Positions 11,934 to 23,513 of a stretch of 64,000 nt of DNA are shown here, piece after piece (position 1 is the first letter of the stretch; every line of letters starts with the position of its first letter). The notes under the pieces are model-generated. The model did not search any database, was not told where the DNA came from, and worked only from the letters and a program-made list of their open reading frames with translations. The stretch is from contig NW_004190493.2 in assembly GCF_000224145.3 (NCBI RefSeq), positions 68,470-132,469 of the forward strand, given 5' to 3'. The stretch is from Ciona intestinalis (lineage: Eukaryota > Chordata > Ascidiacea > Phlebobranchia > Cionidae). The position numbers and the translations under genes are program-made.

Positions 11934-14452
11934 GATTATGTTGTTACGTCTTCCGTTTTGTGGGTTTCGCTATATATGGATTCCACCACAAGAATATATA
12001 AAGTTAAACAACACCCTGTTGTATGGCGTATTGTATATTGATTGGTGTTTAAGATGTCAGAAATTGTCATCAGGAAGCTAAAACTTCTTCAAAGAGATGA
12101 GAGGAAGTGACAGATACTTTCCGGCAGTTATCAAGCAGTGCGACGTGATGCCATATAAGGTACGTTGCTATCTCATCTGAGCGGACGTCCGCAATGACGC
12201 TAAGCGAATTTCAAACTGGGAATCCGTCTACGCGGCGTCGCTGAAGCAGCCACTACGATATGTTTATCTCTCCTTGTCGCTTCTCGTGTTGCTTCCTCAA
12301 ACTACGAAGTGACTTAATACGTCGACAACTGTTGCGTCGTGATAAACCGAGTTTGATCGACGTACAGCAATGGCGGATTGCGTAAACACGTAAGCTTTGC
12401 CTGACGTAAACTTTATCACGTGGAATGAGACAGAAGCACATAGCAACACTCATTATCAAACTTTATTTGACTGGATATACTACGTATATGCAGGGGTCAA
12501 CAGAAAAAATGGAAACCTCGCCATTTTGCCAGTGTACTGCAAGCGAATAGGCTACGCTGTGTTGGCTTAGAGCTTCCACAAAAAAACATTTTGCTTACCG
12601 TTATACTCCTGTTTTTTCTGCACATGAAACAAGTTTGTAAGATTTTAAAACTGTAAGTCTCAAGGATCACATGACCGCCACGCGACAAGCGCGATTATAC
12701 ACAGTAATCATTAAAGCAACCAGACATATAGTATAGGCTACCGCAGAACACCTTTATTTTAGGTAAGTCGAGAATTACGAATTTGTTTATTACAGGCAGA
12801 AATTATAATTGCTCTGATTTTTTTGAATTTAAAACATAAACTTAAAGGCGTAAACAATGGTACTTTTGCTTAAATCAGCTATAAACATTCACCAAACCGA
12901 TATTCTCACGGTAAAGTTTTTGTTCCACGTAATCCTGGATTTATGGGCAGCTAACCAAGAGTTAAGTGGCCGGACTTTTTCCAAGTGCCTTAATTGTACA
13001 GATTAGATTTTTGTGCCACTTGGCCACGTTAACCCACAGAGGTGCCAAGCAGTCTGCATGGGTGATGGGAGAGCGAACAGCAGTTAAAAAACGCCTTGAA
13101 ATCATTTCTACCAACGTTACCTCGTTCACATACTGGTTGGAACGCACGAACTTGACCTTGCCTTGGTATACACGTGTTATTATTATTAATAACTAACTTA
13201 TACGTTTAAATTCGTTGTAAATTTGTGGTATTTTCTTTCATTTTTAGAAGAACCGCTTTACCACAACTGTATTGAAGTAATTTTTGCTTGACATTCCTAA
13301 TTATTTTATAGTATCCCTACACGTAAGGAGTCTATATATCGTAACAGACATTTGTCGCAGATGTTTCAGAAATCTACAGTGTCTTCTTGTGGGGACAGTG
13401 GTGCATTTGATTGACAGAATGTAACAGCAAAACCTGCTGAACAGTTGCTCAGTTGCTTTTTATCGCAAGCAAGGTTACTCGAGCTAAACATCAAAGACCG
13501 CAACGTCTAAATGAATACTTAACTAAAATACAACCACACAGGTATGTCCTATGTTTGGCTTTTTAACGCCCCAGCAATCGTAAACCGCTCTTTGGTTCGT
13601 GGATTAACGGAAGTAAACAAATATCAAGAAACAATTTTTCGTACATCGTTTTCGCGATAAACCTCGTTATTGTTCCCGCGGTTCATCAGCTTTGAACGCT
13701 TCTCTTCCATCAAGACTTACGTCGCCGCCTGTCTAAAAATACAAGCAGGCATTCGATTAAAACCGGCGGCCTTAAAGTTTGACCAAATGACTGTTCGGTT
13801 TAAATTGCCACACAGACACGCCGTACTCGGCTTTGTATACACGATTATCGGCAGCGTCAGCCGCATCGTCGCCGAAGCGACTTTGGATTAGGACTTTTAC
13901 CACAAATCCAGCTCCCATAAACGCGTACAGTTTAATCTGATTACCACAACTGTTGCGGGTAGCTCAAGGTTAAAGACAAGTCGGCTGTGAGAGGCAAAGA
14001 AACTGGCAACTCATCGGTAATTTCGACCAGTATCACTTGCGTCGTTAACGCCATTCAGGCATTTCTATATACAGACATTATGCTGTTGACCTCGGTCAAA
14101 AAAGGCGCATACTTGGCCGCATATCTGTTGACCGTCAGCAAACTACATGGGTGTACATGGTATCGGATTTCTAGATCAAACGGGGGATGACAAGATACCA
14201 TGTAAAAGATTCTGATTAACGACTGGCGTCACAATTTTGCTAAGCTTTCTTCGACGTATTTAGTTAAATACCAGTATTTTAAGAAAACAAATCACATAAA
14301 AACATGACAATTATCATTAACAATATTTGCTACAATATTGTAGTTGCATGTTTGAATATTTAACAAAAATAAAACAAAACTAAGAGCATTTATAGCGTAT
14401 AAGATCAACTTAACATATATATTTGATTTTTATTTACTTTGAAACAAGTGGG
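11934..14452. other. Gene-poor stretch between TLX and the DUF3605-like gene
   Basis: Several overlapping ORFs of 60-76 codons occur on both strands (around 12250-12690, 12960-13200, 13670-13890 and 13990-14190). None shows a family motif, and I could not link any by splice sites and phase. The 3' end of the TLX transcript may extend into the beginning. Confidence 0.5.
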
Positions 14453-15989
14453 TTATAGTGCAGGTGACAGTCTTGCGAGTATATGTAAATGCATAACGTT
14501 CTTCACTGATTTATTCATGCTTTGATTTTCGAACACAAGTATTTCGTATCGTTGGTTTGGGTAAGTCTGTGCAAAGATTTCTTTTGCTTCTGCAACTGTC
14601 GGTAAATAGTCGTCCGCCCAAAGTACAAACTGTTCAATACCATTGTCCAAATAGTAAGGATAACTGTTCTTTTCTAATCGCACTGAACGCCCTGCACCGA
14701 AAAATATCAGTAAGCCCCGTCAAAATTGACTCAATAGCAGCACCAGGCGGTTATAAAATATTTTGATACGCAATGTTTTAAATTAAACCACGGCCGGTAC
14801 CGTGACACAACCGTAAGCGTCCCTGCCTCTAGTCAAGGTTTACTAGAAATATCTCTAGAAGACCGTACTTTACCACAAAATTGTAGGGGTGTGAAACTCG
14901 ACACTGCTACTATTGTTGGCCTATATGGCTACGGACAAAACACTTACAGGCATTTGCTCCAAACCGGTGCAGTCCCATATAGGTTGTGAATTTTACAGCC
15001 ACAAATTAAAAAATCCAAATATAAAATCCCCCACAAAGTTACATATATATGATAACTCGTAAGCGGGCACGAGATGTATAAACAGAACCTAGTTAAGTGT
15101 GCTATAACGACTTTTGTTTAATAATCGAATAAATAACTTGATTCATTTACTAACACCGATCCATCTAACCGCTAAATTATTGTATGTTACAATTTATAAA
15201 AAACAACAACAAATCGTTGCAACGTTGTATCTACGACTAACCTCTTCCAGTCTCGCTTTGATCAACAAAAAAGACGGATTTTGAAACATTTTGTTCGTTG
15301 ATTACTTCTTTTGATTTCATCGGATAGCCAAGGAAATGGTGTTTACAGAAGTCGTCTATGGACAACCATTGGTCCTTTATGCGCGCAATTTCTTCTTTAT
15401 ATTTTAAAGTTCCTGCAACAGATCTGCATTACTGTTAGATGGTTGAATAGAATTTGATATAACTTTAGTAATACGTGAATGCCTTTTATTTATCTTTGCG
15501 GGACGTGGCAATAATAGCCTAGTTGTCAGATCATGCTCACTAGCTACGAATTTTGACAACCTACTATTAGTGATCATTAGGCAGGAGCTATTTGCGTTAA
15601 ATGTAGCAAAGCGTTTTAACCTATATGATACCACAACGACCAACACACTTATTTCAAACAATTCCTTATAATAACATGTTGTTGTTATACTCGTGACGTT
15701 CGGAAAGTCACTTTAACATCGCTATAAATAAAATGCATTACCTGCCAAATAACAGATCGCCGGCTTCTACTTTATGTTGAATTATATCCCATGTATAAGG
15801 GGTCAAAGATATTAGGAACCCGTCAACATCTCTATAAACTTCATTATTATTTGGGGTGTAAACATTTTTCTGGTCAATCCCTACATTTTCAGACATTCTG
15901 ACTTCTCTATGACCCGTCTGATATTCCTTTATTGGTTGTGTTGTTGTGTTGTCATACGTACACATTGTGACGTTGCCCAATTCTAACAT
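14453..15989 (-). CDS. DUF3605-type protein of unknown function, four exons
   Basis: Exons in transcription order: 15989-15742, 15620-15565, 15412-15242, 14691-14453; total 714 nt, 237 residues. The start is a true ATG at 15989. The C-terminal exon carries NSYPYYLDNGIEQFVLW and then a VFEN...SVKNVMHLHILAR block. This matches the conserved pattern of DUF3605 (a PY-x-GI-x-x-VLW segment, then a W/VF-x-N...SV-x-x-x-HxHVLxR end), recalled from fungal members. Upstream, YTWDIIQHKVEAGDLLFGR and RTLKYKEEIARIKDQW fit the N-terminal half of the domain (W-x-x-I...R-x-x-x-x-Y-x-x-x-I). The 56 nt second exon is the least certain piece, chosen because its flanks and phases fit. No signal peptide or membrane segment is visible, and biochemical function is unknown. 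It lies on the same strand as ERI1, 1.1 kb from it. Confidence 0.62.
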
Positions 15990-16394
15990 ATGGTAAACAA
16001 ATTAGCAAAATGTTCAGCTAACACTACATACGTAAATTACAGCACAACACCGCCCGCTAAAGAGATCTACACGTTGAATATTTAAACTAACAGCAATCGA
16101 AGTAACCTTAGATAGTGTAAACTAGAACAGTCTGACAGCAAGTTTAAAATAAAACACAGCTTAAGCAACTGCATGCTTTTATTTAATAAGAACAGCGTCT
16201 GTTTAACGCATCATCACATAAGCGTGCATTGAACTAAACACGTAATCATGACATATTTAGTAGAACGTGCAATACAACCCGTTAGTGATGCTGAAGCAAT
16301 ATAGTTGTCATGACGGTACAATACACAGTACCAGTATAAATGACAGTAATATTCAAAACAGGAAAGAAAACATTCATGCTGCACATATTCCAAC

Positions 16395-16534
16395 ATACCG
16401 TGGGGTGGGGGAAGACGGGACACCTTTAGCACATAATATCCAAATACTAATCGTGTTTTATTAAACAATTAACAACCGTCTACGGGAGTCGTGAGGATAC
16501 GGTTTTATAATTATTCGTACGTGCTACCATACAT
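16395..16534. mobile_element. Truncated copy of the ~200 bp inverted-repeat element
   Basis: The left end (GTGGGGTGGGGGAAGACGGG, then ACACCTTTAGCACATAATATCC) and about 100 bp of interior match full copies elsewhere in the window. The right half is missing or unrecognisable. Confidence 0.8.
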
Positions 16535-17080
16535 AAGATATTCGATATGGCAATGAATAAGTTACGAATTTGTAAAATTAATAGAAACGAAGAACCGCCT
16601 TGTTGTTAAAATCGTAATATTTCCTCTGCGATGTTAATGCCGACGATCAACTGTCATTCCTGCGGAAATTTGCCTCACAAAACAAAACAGAAATATTGTT
16701 TGGGCGTCTAACACTTCGTTTGTTATAACAAATACGTGGAATACTCACATTATAACCAAAGGTAACTGGATTCGATGCTACACGCGGCTACAATAGCGAG
16801 GGTGTATGTCCTACGCATTAGCTTCGCACGCGAAAATAAATAAGTAATATTGAATAATACCAGACTACACTAAACTGTTGTACAATTCTAGAGAAATATT
16901 TAAATAAGACTATCGTTTTATTGTTTTCAAACATACCAAACAGATACTGAGTTTAATAACACACTGTGTCTACTGCTGCTTTACATTCAACCACCACTCG
17001 TGAGACAAAAAAATATTTAAGTTCAATTATTTTATTAATCAAAAAATCTATAAAACTTGGAAACAAACATATTCGACATA

Positions 17081-19287
17081 TTACAAATGTAGATGATTTA
17101 AATTGGTTGTGAGGACGGCAGTTGCTTCTGTTACATCAGCATTAGCATCATCATACGATGACAACAACGCCTTTTCTTTCTCAGAAATCACTTCAAGTTT
17201 CCCGGAGTTAAGTCTTTCATTAAACTGGAAGATTGCTCCATCATCCAACATCCTCTGCACGATCCGGGATAAGTTTGTTGCATCATCCATCCCACAATGA
17301 TGTCTTCCTTCGAACTCAAGTCCGATGTTGGACAACATGTCCATCATTTTTGGTTTCTTAAGCTACAATGCAACCAAGGTTAGTTAACCACAATGCAAAG
17401 GGACTGCACAAAATATGGAGCAGTGAGTCAGTGGCTACATACAGATCAACCAGAATTATTAATAGTTTAATTTATATTAACATGCGAATTAACTTATGTG
17501 TGAGACAATGATCAACTGTAACTATATAAAGCCTGGTTTACATATAAGACATATGTGAACATTATATGAGAATCTCCTTGTTACTTTTACTGTGCTAACA
17601 TGTCTTGATAATTGCCAACATTCACAAGCAAGTTATACCTTATAGAAGTTTCCATACACCTTTTTAAGATTAATCCACTTCTTTGCCCACCTTGGATATT
17701 TGATTTCACTCAAACAACATTGAATGTTTAGAAACCGACTAAAGTCCCAAGGTCTGAAAATGCATTGAATAAATAAATACATATGCAACTATAAACATAT
17801 CACATATTGTAAGAGTATACAAGAACATATGGGCATTTAAACGAGACACAAAGACAGTACATTGTTATAACAAACATTTTTAATTCATGGATTCTTAACC
17901 TTGCAGTAACTGCACACGTACCTTTTTGAAGTTTAATTTATTTTGTTTATGATATATTGTTAACATACTGCTTAACTTATTTGTGGAGTATTACCAGTGA
18001 TGTGACACACAGTACACACACTCTGTGCTGGTTGACTAAACAGGTTTGAATAACTTACCCATCAGTAACAAACGCACACTTTCTTGGTGCAAACAAATCA
18101 TGTTTTTTCATCCAGGTTTCAAAGTTGTTAAAAACTGTGGTGAAGTCTGGAGCCGAATCAACATCACTTTGTTGAATTCCTGTGAGACTTGTGCAGAATT
18201 CCGATAATTGAGGGTTGAGAGCAGGTTTGCAGTAACTGTGAAAAACATCCACCTAAAAGAATAAAAATACCTAGGTTTAAAAAAGTTCCTACTTATGTTT
18301 TAACATGCACAATTTATAACCAGGGCAGTTTATGAAAATATAAGTTTTTGTTATAAAAATCCAAGTTTGTTTTTAGGAACCTCTGGCAAAATAACCAAAA
18401 GATTTTATTGAGATCACCTTTTATCTACCATCCGTCTCTTATTTCCTAGAATGTTTTAAAGTACAACATGCAGTACTACTTGTACACTAAGTAGTACTAC
18501 AGTAGCATAATATATTGACAATTGTTTGTGTTTTAGCAGCAGAGACCACATTCAGATCTTAAACACCAAGAAATTACCATTTGTAGTACACAATAAATTT
18601 ACAAACAACAAAAATATGATAACCACAGTAAAAATATCTTAGTTTTTGATCTTACACGTTCAGTGCTTGTTGTATCAATTAATACAGCCGGAAACTCAAT
18701 AATCTCGTGAAGGTAATCTTGAGGGTTTTGCTGCTCACACGTGGCTTCATAATCGAGCACGACCAGATAAGGATAATGTTGCATTCCTTCCACATAACTT
18801 GGCTTCATGTGAAGCTTCTGCTTTTTGTAATAGTTCTTCAGACGTTTCATCAAAACTTCTTTTACTCCTCTAGAAGTGGAAATAGAAAGAGAATGGGATC
18901 AGTATTAGCTATATTACAAAATTTCTGTACAATTTGTTGTCTACAGCATTGACATTATAAATACACAAATGTTAACATTGCTTTAAAATTTGGGAGACGA
19001 AATTACTTTTGTGTGCATTTTTATGACTAAAACATTTTAGCTAAACTGATAAAAAATAATCATAACAACCAAAGCTGAAATGTGGAAATAAAATCAGGAA
19101 CTGTTAAACTCATCATAACTTACTTTTCATTCAATCCATTTGAATTTAGATGATGCTGTAACTGTGGTTTGGTCATTCTGTTTATATCACCATTTATACG
19201 AGACAAAGCATGATATACGGGATCAATTATAATCTCATCATCATCTTTCCTCACTCGACTGCGAGCATGAGGTGCACTCATTATCAT
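17081..19287 (-). CDS. ERI1: ERI1-like 3'-5' exoribonuclease, five exons
   Basis: Exons: 19287-19124, 18869-18656, 18252-18059, 17753-17639, 17362-17081; 969 nt, 322 residues (human about 349). Residues ~36-70 form the SAP domain (MTKPQLQHHL ... GVKEVLMKRLKNYYKKQKL). The DEDDh nuclease follows: D94/E96 in VLDYEATCE, D190 in FVTDG, H251 and D256 in HHCGMDD. The intervening PWDFSRFLNIQC and PRWAKKWINLKKVYGNFYK are typical of ERI1. Known family role: trimming of histone mRNA 3' stem-loops and of 5.8S rRNA, and turnover of small RNAs. A second in-frame ATG lies at 19281. The exon extends 5' to an AG acceptor (exon edge 19304) just before the start, so a 5'UTR intron or spliced-leader addition is likely. 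COP1 ends 614 bp upstream on the same strand. Confidence 0.93.
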
Positions 19288-19900
19288 ATACACTGAGTTA
19301 TTACCTGCAATTGAAAAATACAACTGCAAAAATGGTTTAATAAAGCAAAAACACTGAACAGTTAAATTGTAGGTGAGACAGGTATGGTAAATGGCGAAAC
19401 AATTGCTGTAAAGTATACAGGTTCGATGTGAAACAAAATATATAAAAGGTTGTTGTAATATTTTGATGTAAGATACAAAAGCAGAGAAATATGTCAAATG
19501 TCAATGACATGAATTGCAACAACTAGCATTGTGAAAAATATTGGACATGAATCATGGACATGAACAACAGAGTGACAAAACATTTATCTTAGTGTTTAGT
19601 GTGATTTTAACATTCTTTTTAATGACAAACCATTGTTGAAATAATTTACTTCAGTAAAATGTCGCCTTTTATGCAGAGTGGTAAAAACATACAACACAAT
19701 GCAGGTACGATGGAACATTGGTATGAAATATGTATGGTAGGTAACAATTGACAAAGCAATTGTTGCATACAAACAATGTTATGAAGTAAGTAGTAGGCAG
19801 GCAGTTAAGTGGTACACACATGACGTTAATGGTTACAGATGGTAACATAGGAATAAATGTAGCGTTTATCGCATACAGATGTTAGCACAGATGGCTTTAG

Positions 19901-21838
19901 TTATATTAGTTCTAATATTTTTATTGTTCCTTGACTATTGGCAGCTGCAATGATGTCACTGTTGGCCCTCCACGCAACTGCACTCACAAACTCATTGCTG
20001 TCATCATCTGTTTGTTCTCGGTCAAGAACACTTTTCACAACATTGAATTTGTATGTTAACAAAGACTTAGATAATCCTTTGTAGTAAATATACAAGGAGT
20101 TGTTTTCGCTACCACAAGCAATGTAGTCGCCGTTGGTTGCAAGTCCAACAAAGTTTTTGTCGTTGGTGTGTCCACGGAAGGATCGAACACAAGGAGAGGT
20201 TGAAGTTTTCCACAAGCGAAGCTCGCTGTCGGTTGAGGCAGACACAATTTCATCTTTATCCACAAACTTTGCGTACGAAACAGCCTTCTTGTGTCCGCGA
20301 AAAACAGACACAGATTGCTTTGTGTTTCGAATATCATAGTAATGGACAAAATGGTCAGCACAGCCAAATGCCAAATGAAATGCACTGTGTGGGTTGAATT
20401 GAACGCAACATACATTTGCTTTTGCCTCAATGCAAGCAACAGACCGTTGAACCCCAGTAGACCATAGTTTTACCCTAGCATCATCTGAACCAGAAGCGAG
20501 CAACCTTGGATCAACACTGTTAAAGTCTACGCTCCAACATCGCTTCTCATGCTCCTGAAACACTTTGTTTTTCTGACCTGTAAAGGCATCCCACAAGATC
20601 ACAGAACCTTCATAATCACTGCTCGCCAACCATGACTTATGGTAGTGGCTCCAACTGATAGAAGAAATTTTTGAGTTGCATGCCATTTGCACAATCGGAC
20701 AATTAACGCCATCAATGACGTTGTTAACCACAGATTCATAATCGTAGACTTTAATTTTCTTGGTGACACCTGCAACAGCAAAATGATCACAATCTTTATC
20801 GAAGTCAATGCTTGAAACAATGCTGGACTGGTTCAAAATATCGCTGGCATAACTAAGCGAAGCCACCGCACGAATCGATGAAAATTGCGTGAATCTTCGA
20901 AGCTTGTTGCTAAAATCACCCAGAAGTTCTACATTCCTTTCTTCCACAGGAGCAATTTCACAAAGTCGAGTGTTGTAATAACATTCATGCAGATCATCAA
21001 AGTGAGCATGTAATCTGCATCTTCTCTTTGCCACGGTCCGATGCAATGAACTTTCTTCATCTTTGCTTTTCTGTGACAGTTGATTAAATGTTTCGATGCT
21101 CGTTTCAGATGAAGAACCTGCAGCTGATGATGTTGAAGGTTCTGAGGAATGAGGTTTCGGAACCAACTGTTCTTTTTTGATATTTTCATCATTATCATCT
21201 GGTACAACCGAATCCAACAATGTTTTATCCACACCTCTTTCCAATGCTTCCTCTACTCGACTAATATCTGTCTCAACAACAGAGAGTTCGGTTCTTGCTC
21301 TTTCTAAAGCAGTTTGCTTCTGTTTCTTTAATTCAAAAAGAAATTCAAGCAGAACTTGATTATGTGCCACTGCACTCTCTTGCACCAAACGCCGTCGTTT
21401 TTCCTGCAGCAGTTTAAGCATTTGATCAATATCAGCAAGGTGAATGTCATCATCCTCAGTGGCCAGTAATGACTGCCACTCCCATAAGCGACTGTCTATT
21501 TTCATGCGCTTTGAACAAGCAAGCATCTCATCCATTTTTTTCTTCTTCTTTTGAATCAGATTATTAAGAAGATAATTAGGGTAGATTTCATCTGTTTTGC
21601 TCAGAGCTGAGTTACATTTTGTACATTTGTTGCTTTGTTCCAGGCTTTTCTTAAGGCAATTGTAGCAAAAAGTGTGTCCGCACTTGGTCATATATGCTTC
21701 CTCTATTAAATTGAAGCAAATTGGACAAATAAAGTCGCTGTTCATTTCCCTATAAGAACCAAGCACTGTTGGTTGTAAGGGGGTGGCATTTTCTGGCACG
21801 GTCGGTTTTATTGAACTGCCACTTGAAGAACGTTTCAT
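19901..21838 (-). CDS. COP1: COP1 (RFWD2) RING-type E3 ubiquitin ligase, intronless
   Basis: A single uninterrupted ORF of 645 residues from a true ATG (human COP1 is about 731). Residues 38-75 form a C3HC4 RING finger (C38, C41, C53, H55, C58, C61, C72, C75). Residues ~133-205 are a charged coiled coil, followed by a Ser/Thr-rich linker at 215-265. A seven-blade WD40 region runs from about 335 to the end (for example LLASGSDDARVKLWS, VSASTDSELRLWK). Known role: with DDB1/CUL4 and DET1 or alone, it ubiquitinates transcription factors such as JUN and ETS proteins; the propeller binds VP-motif degrons. Vertebrate COP1 genes have many introns, so an intron-free coding region is odd and suggests a retrocopy or complete intron loss. 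The ORF shows no frameshift, so it looks functional. Confidence 0.95.
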   Translation of the reverse strand: MKRSSSGSSIKPTVPENATPLQPTVLGSYREMNSDFICPICFNLIEEAYMTKCGHTFCYNCLKKSLEQSNKCTKCNSALSKTDEIYPNYLLNNLIQKKKKKMDEMLACSKRMKIDSRLWEWQSLLATEDDDIHLADIDQMLKLLQEKRRRLVQESAVAHNQVLLEFLFELKKQKQTALERARTELSVVETDISRVEEALERGVDKTLLDSVVPDDNDENIKKEQLVPKPHSSEPSTSSAAGSSSETSIETFNQLSQKSKDEESSLHRTVAKRRCRLHAHFDDLHECYYNTRLCEIAPVEERNVELLGDFSNKLRRFTQFSSIRAVASLSYASDILNQSSIVSSIDFDKDCDHFAVAGVTKKIKVYDYESVVNNVIDGVNCPIVQMACNSKISSISWSHYHKSWLASSDYEGSVILWDAFTGQKNKVFQEHEKRCWSVDFNSVDPRLLASGSDDARVKLWSTGVQRSVACIEAKANVCCVQFNPHSAFHLAFGCADHFVHYYDIRNTKQSVSVFRGHKKAVSYAKFVDKDEIVSASTDSELRLWKTSTSPCVRSFRGHTNDKNFVGLATNGDYIACGSENNSLYIYYKGLSKSLLTYKFNVVKSVLDREQTDDDSNEFVSAVAWRANSDIIAAANSQGTIKILELI

Positions 21839-22388
21839 TTTTTCATTAAAATTACCAATAATACAGCAGCAACATTAACGCGAATTACGTAGCTATATTT
21901 AGGAGAAACCCAACTGAAAAGCATTAAATGTCTAAAGAAGCTGTACTGAGTTAGAGTTAAATATTATCGATGTAACTCGTTGCAACATCATATCCCAAAA
22001 TATTGAACCTCAATGGAAAACTACAATATTTTAAATTTTGAGAAAGAAAAGTAATGAAGGGAAATAACCTAATTCGACACAATGCGCTGATCTTTAACAA
22101 AAGAGAGCCCACTATTAAAACGTTTAATATAGATATATGTGATAATGTGGGGACTTTTGTAATTCAAAGGCAGTGACATTCGCAAATTTGATGTATTAAC
22201 CTTTAAACTTATTATGTATATTTTCATTTTCCTTTATACGAAAGCGTAAAATCGCTTAAATTTACTTTATTAGACCTTATTTCGGATAATATTAGTAAAT
22301 TACCTCCATTAAATGACCGACCAATATATGGCACAAATAGACCCTTATTTTGACGTTTTTTGATAAAGAATTCTGCCCGTCTTTTCAA
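21839..22388. other. COP1 upstream region, no gene seen
   Basis: AT-rich sequence 5' of COP1 with no supported ORF. It presumably holds the COP1 promoter; no TATA box or other site can be named with confidence. It ends at the first of two inverted-repeat elements. Confidence 0.5.
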
Positions 22389-22583
22389 ATATAGTAGGAG
22401 GGGATAAGATGGGACACTTTTATCCCATAATACCCAAATATCTTGATCATGTTTTTAACAAAGATCTATGCTGGAGGCCGTAAGGATACGGTGAAATAAT
22501 TCTTTGAATGGTCTTTGTTTATTAACAAATGTAACGAGTAAATACAATGAAAAGGTGTACCATCTTCTCCTACCCTACTATAT
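22389..22583. mobile_element. ~195 bp terminal-inverted-repeat element (MITE), copy A
   Basis: The left end reads TATAGTAGGAGGGGATAAGA followed by TGGGACAC. The right end is GGTGTACCATCTTCTCCTAC then CCTACTATA, the inverted complement with few changes. The interior (AATACCCAAATATC, ATGCTGGAGGCCGTAAGGAT, CTTTGTTTAT) is shared with the other copies. It is non-coding and of the mariner-like MITE style, apparently flanked by TA. Confidence 0.88.
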
Positions 22584-22758
22584 CCGTTTTTGACTTTTTT
22601 CTAATAACAAAACAAATTACCCATGTTTTTTACACTTCCCTACAAAATTACCCCTTTCTTAATCACTTTTTAGTTTTTTAAGCAGAAAAAAATAGTTTTG
22701 GTGTTGTGAGAAGAGATTAAGGATGAAGTCCGCAAAAACATACCGGTTTTTGATTTAT

Positions 22759-22957
22759 ATATAGTAAGATGGGGTAAGATGGGACACCTTTATCACATAA
22801 TATCCAAGTATTCTGACCTTGTTTTAAATATTCAACAACGGTCTGTGGGAGTCGTGAGCATACAGTTTTATAATTCATTGACTGTTCTTTGTTTACTATC
22901 AAATGCGACGAGAAAATAGAATCAAAAGGTGTCCCATCTTCCCCCACCCTACTATAT
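22759..22957. mobile_element. MITE, copy B
   Basis: Full-length copy: left TATAGTAAGATGGGGTAAGA, right CCCATCTTCCCCCACCCTAC then TATA. It is the cleanest terminal inverted repeat of the set (about 30 bp) and lies 175 bp from copy A in the same orientation. Confidence 0.92.
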
Positions 22958-23036
22958 ACAAAGTTTACGTGCCAAAACTAGCACATGGTGCTGTTAACTT
23001 TGGTAGAGTAACTACAAGTTGCAGAATACTATTGTG

Positions 23037-23513
23037 TTAAAACTTTTCAATTTTTCTCTTTCTGTCTTCCTCCAGCACTTTGTAGTTTTGTGAGTTTTTA
23101 GATGTGACCGTCCCAAGCAACGTCTGGGGATCTCTTGGCAAAAATGGGTGAGTAACCCTCAAAATATGCAACAAAGATGACAAGGCGGCATAAGAAATTT
23201 TGTGGAAAGTAGCCCACTCTGCTAGCTTAACTTTTAAATCAGATTGTGATTCTTTTAGGTCAGTGTCACCCCCATCAGTGCTATAAACACTAGTGGTACT
23301 ATCTTCTTCTTTTATGTTATTGGAGGTTATTTCTTCTGTTAGGGCAGAACTTTTGTCAAGAACGTTTAGGTTTACTCCCTCGTATGTGGTTTGGTTGTTA
23401 ACACTTTTATCAATAGCTGTTTGCTTCTTCAACGAAGAGGGAAACTGGTTAACATTTGGTTTAGCTTGACGTCGAATTGTCCACTCTGATTTCACCTTTA
23501 ACTTGCGCGGCAT
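23037..23513 (-). CDS. Small protein with a transposon-associated N-terminal domain
   Basis: ORF of 158 residues with a true ATG. A basic N-terminus (MPRKLKVKSEWTIRRQAK) is followed by a Ser/Thr/Asp-rich linker. Residues ~98-132 (LAEWATFHKISYAALSSLLH...HPFLPRDPQTLLGT) match the helix-turn-helix-like pattern that, from memory, begins many transposon-derived proteins of cnidarians, insects and tunicates (W-A-x-x-x-x-I-x-x-x-A-x-x-x-L-L...LP-x-D-x-RTLL). The ORF ends shortly after in KRKIEKF with no catalytic region, so it is either a truncated transposase-type ORF, a first exon whose partner I cannot find, or a domesticated short gene. It lies between repeats, and the sequence just 3' of it (22958-23035) recurs at 30894-30970. 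Confidence 0.5.
   Translation of the reverse strand: MPRKLKVKSEWTIRRQAKPNVNQFPSSLKKQTAIDKSVNNQTTYEGVNLNVLDKSSALTEEITSNNIKEEDSTTSVYSTDGGDTDLKESQSDLKVKLAEWATFHKISYAALSSLLHILRVTHPFLPRDPQTLLGTVTSKNSQNYKVLEEDRKRKIEKF

Noticed and set aside
12962-14190. Cluster of 60-76 codon ORFs on both strands
   Set aside because: They overlap each other in different frames, have no motifs, and could not be joined by splice sites.
20056-21359. ORFs in other frames inside COP1
   Set aside because: They are shadows of the COP1 coding sequence; only the 645-residue frame has domains.
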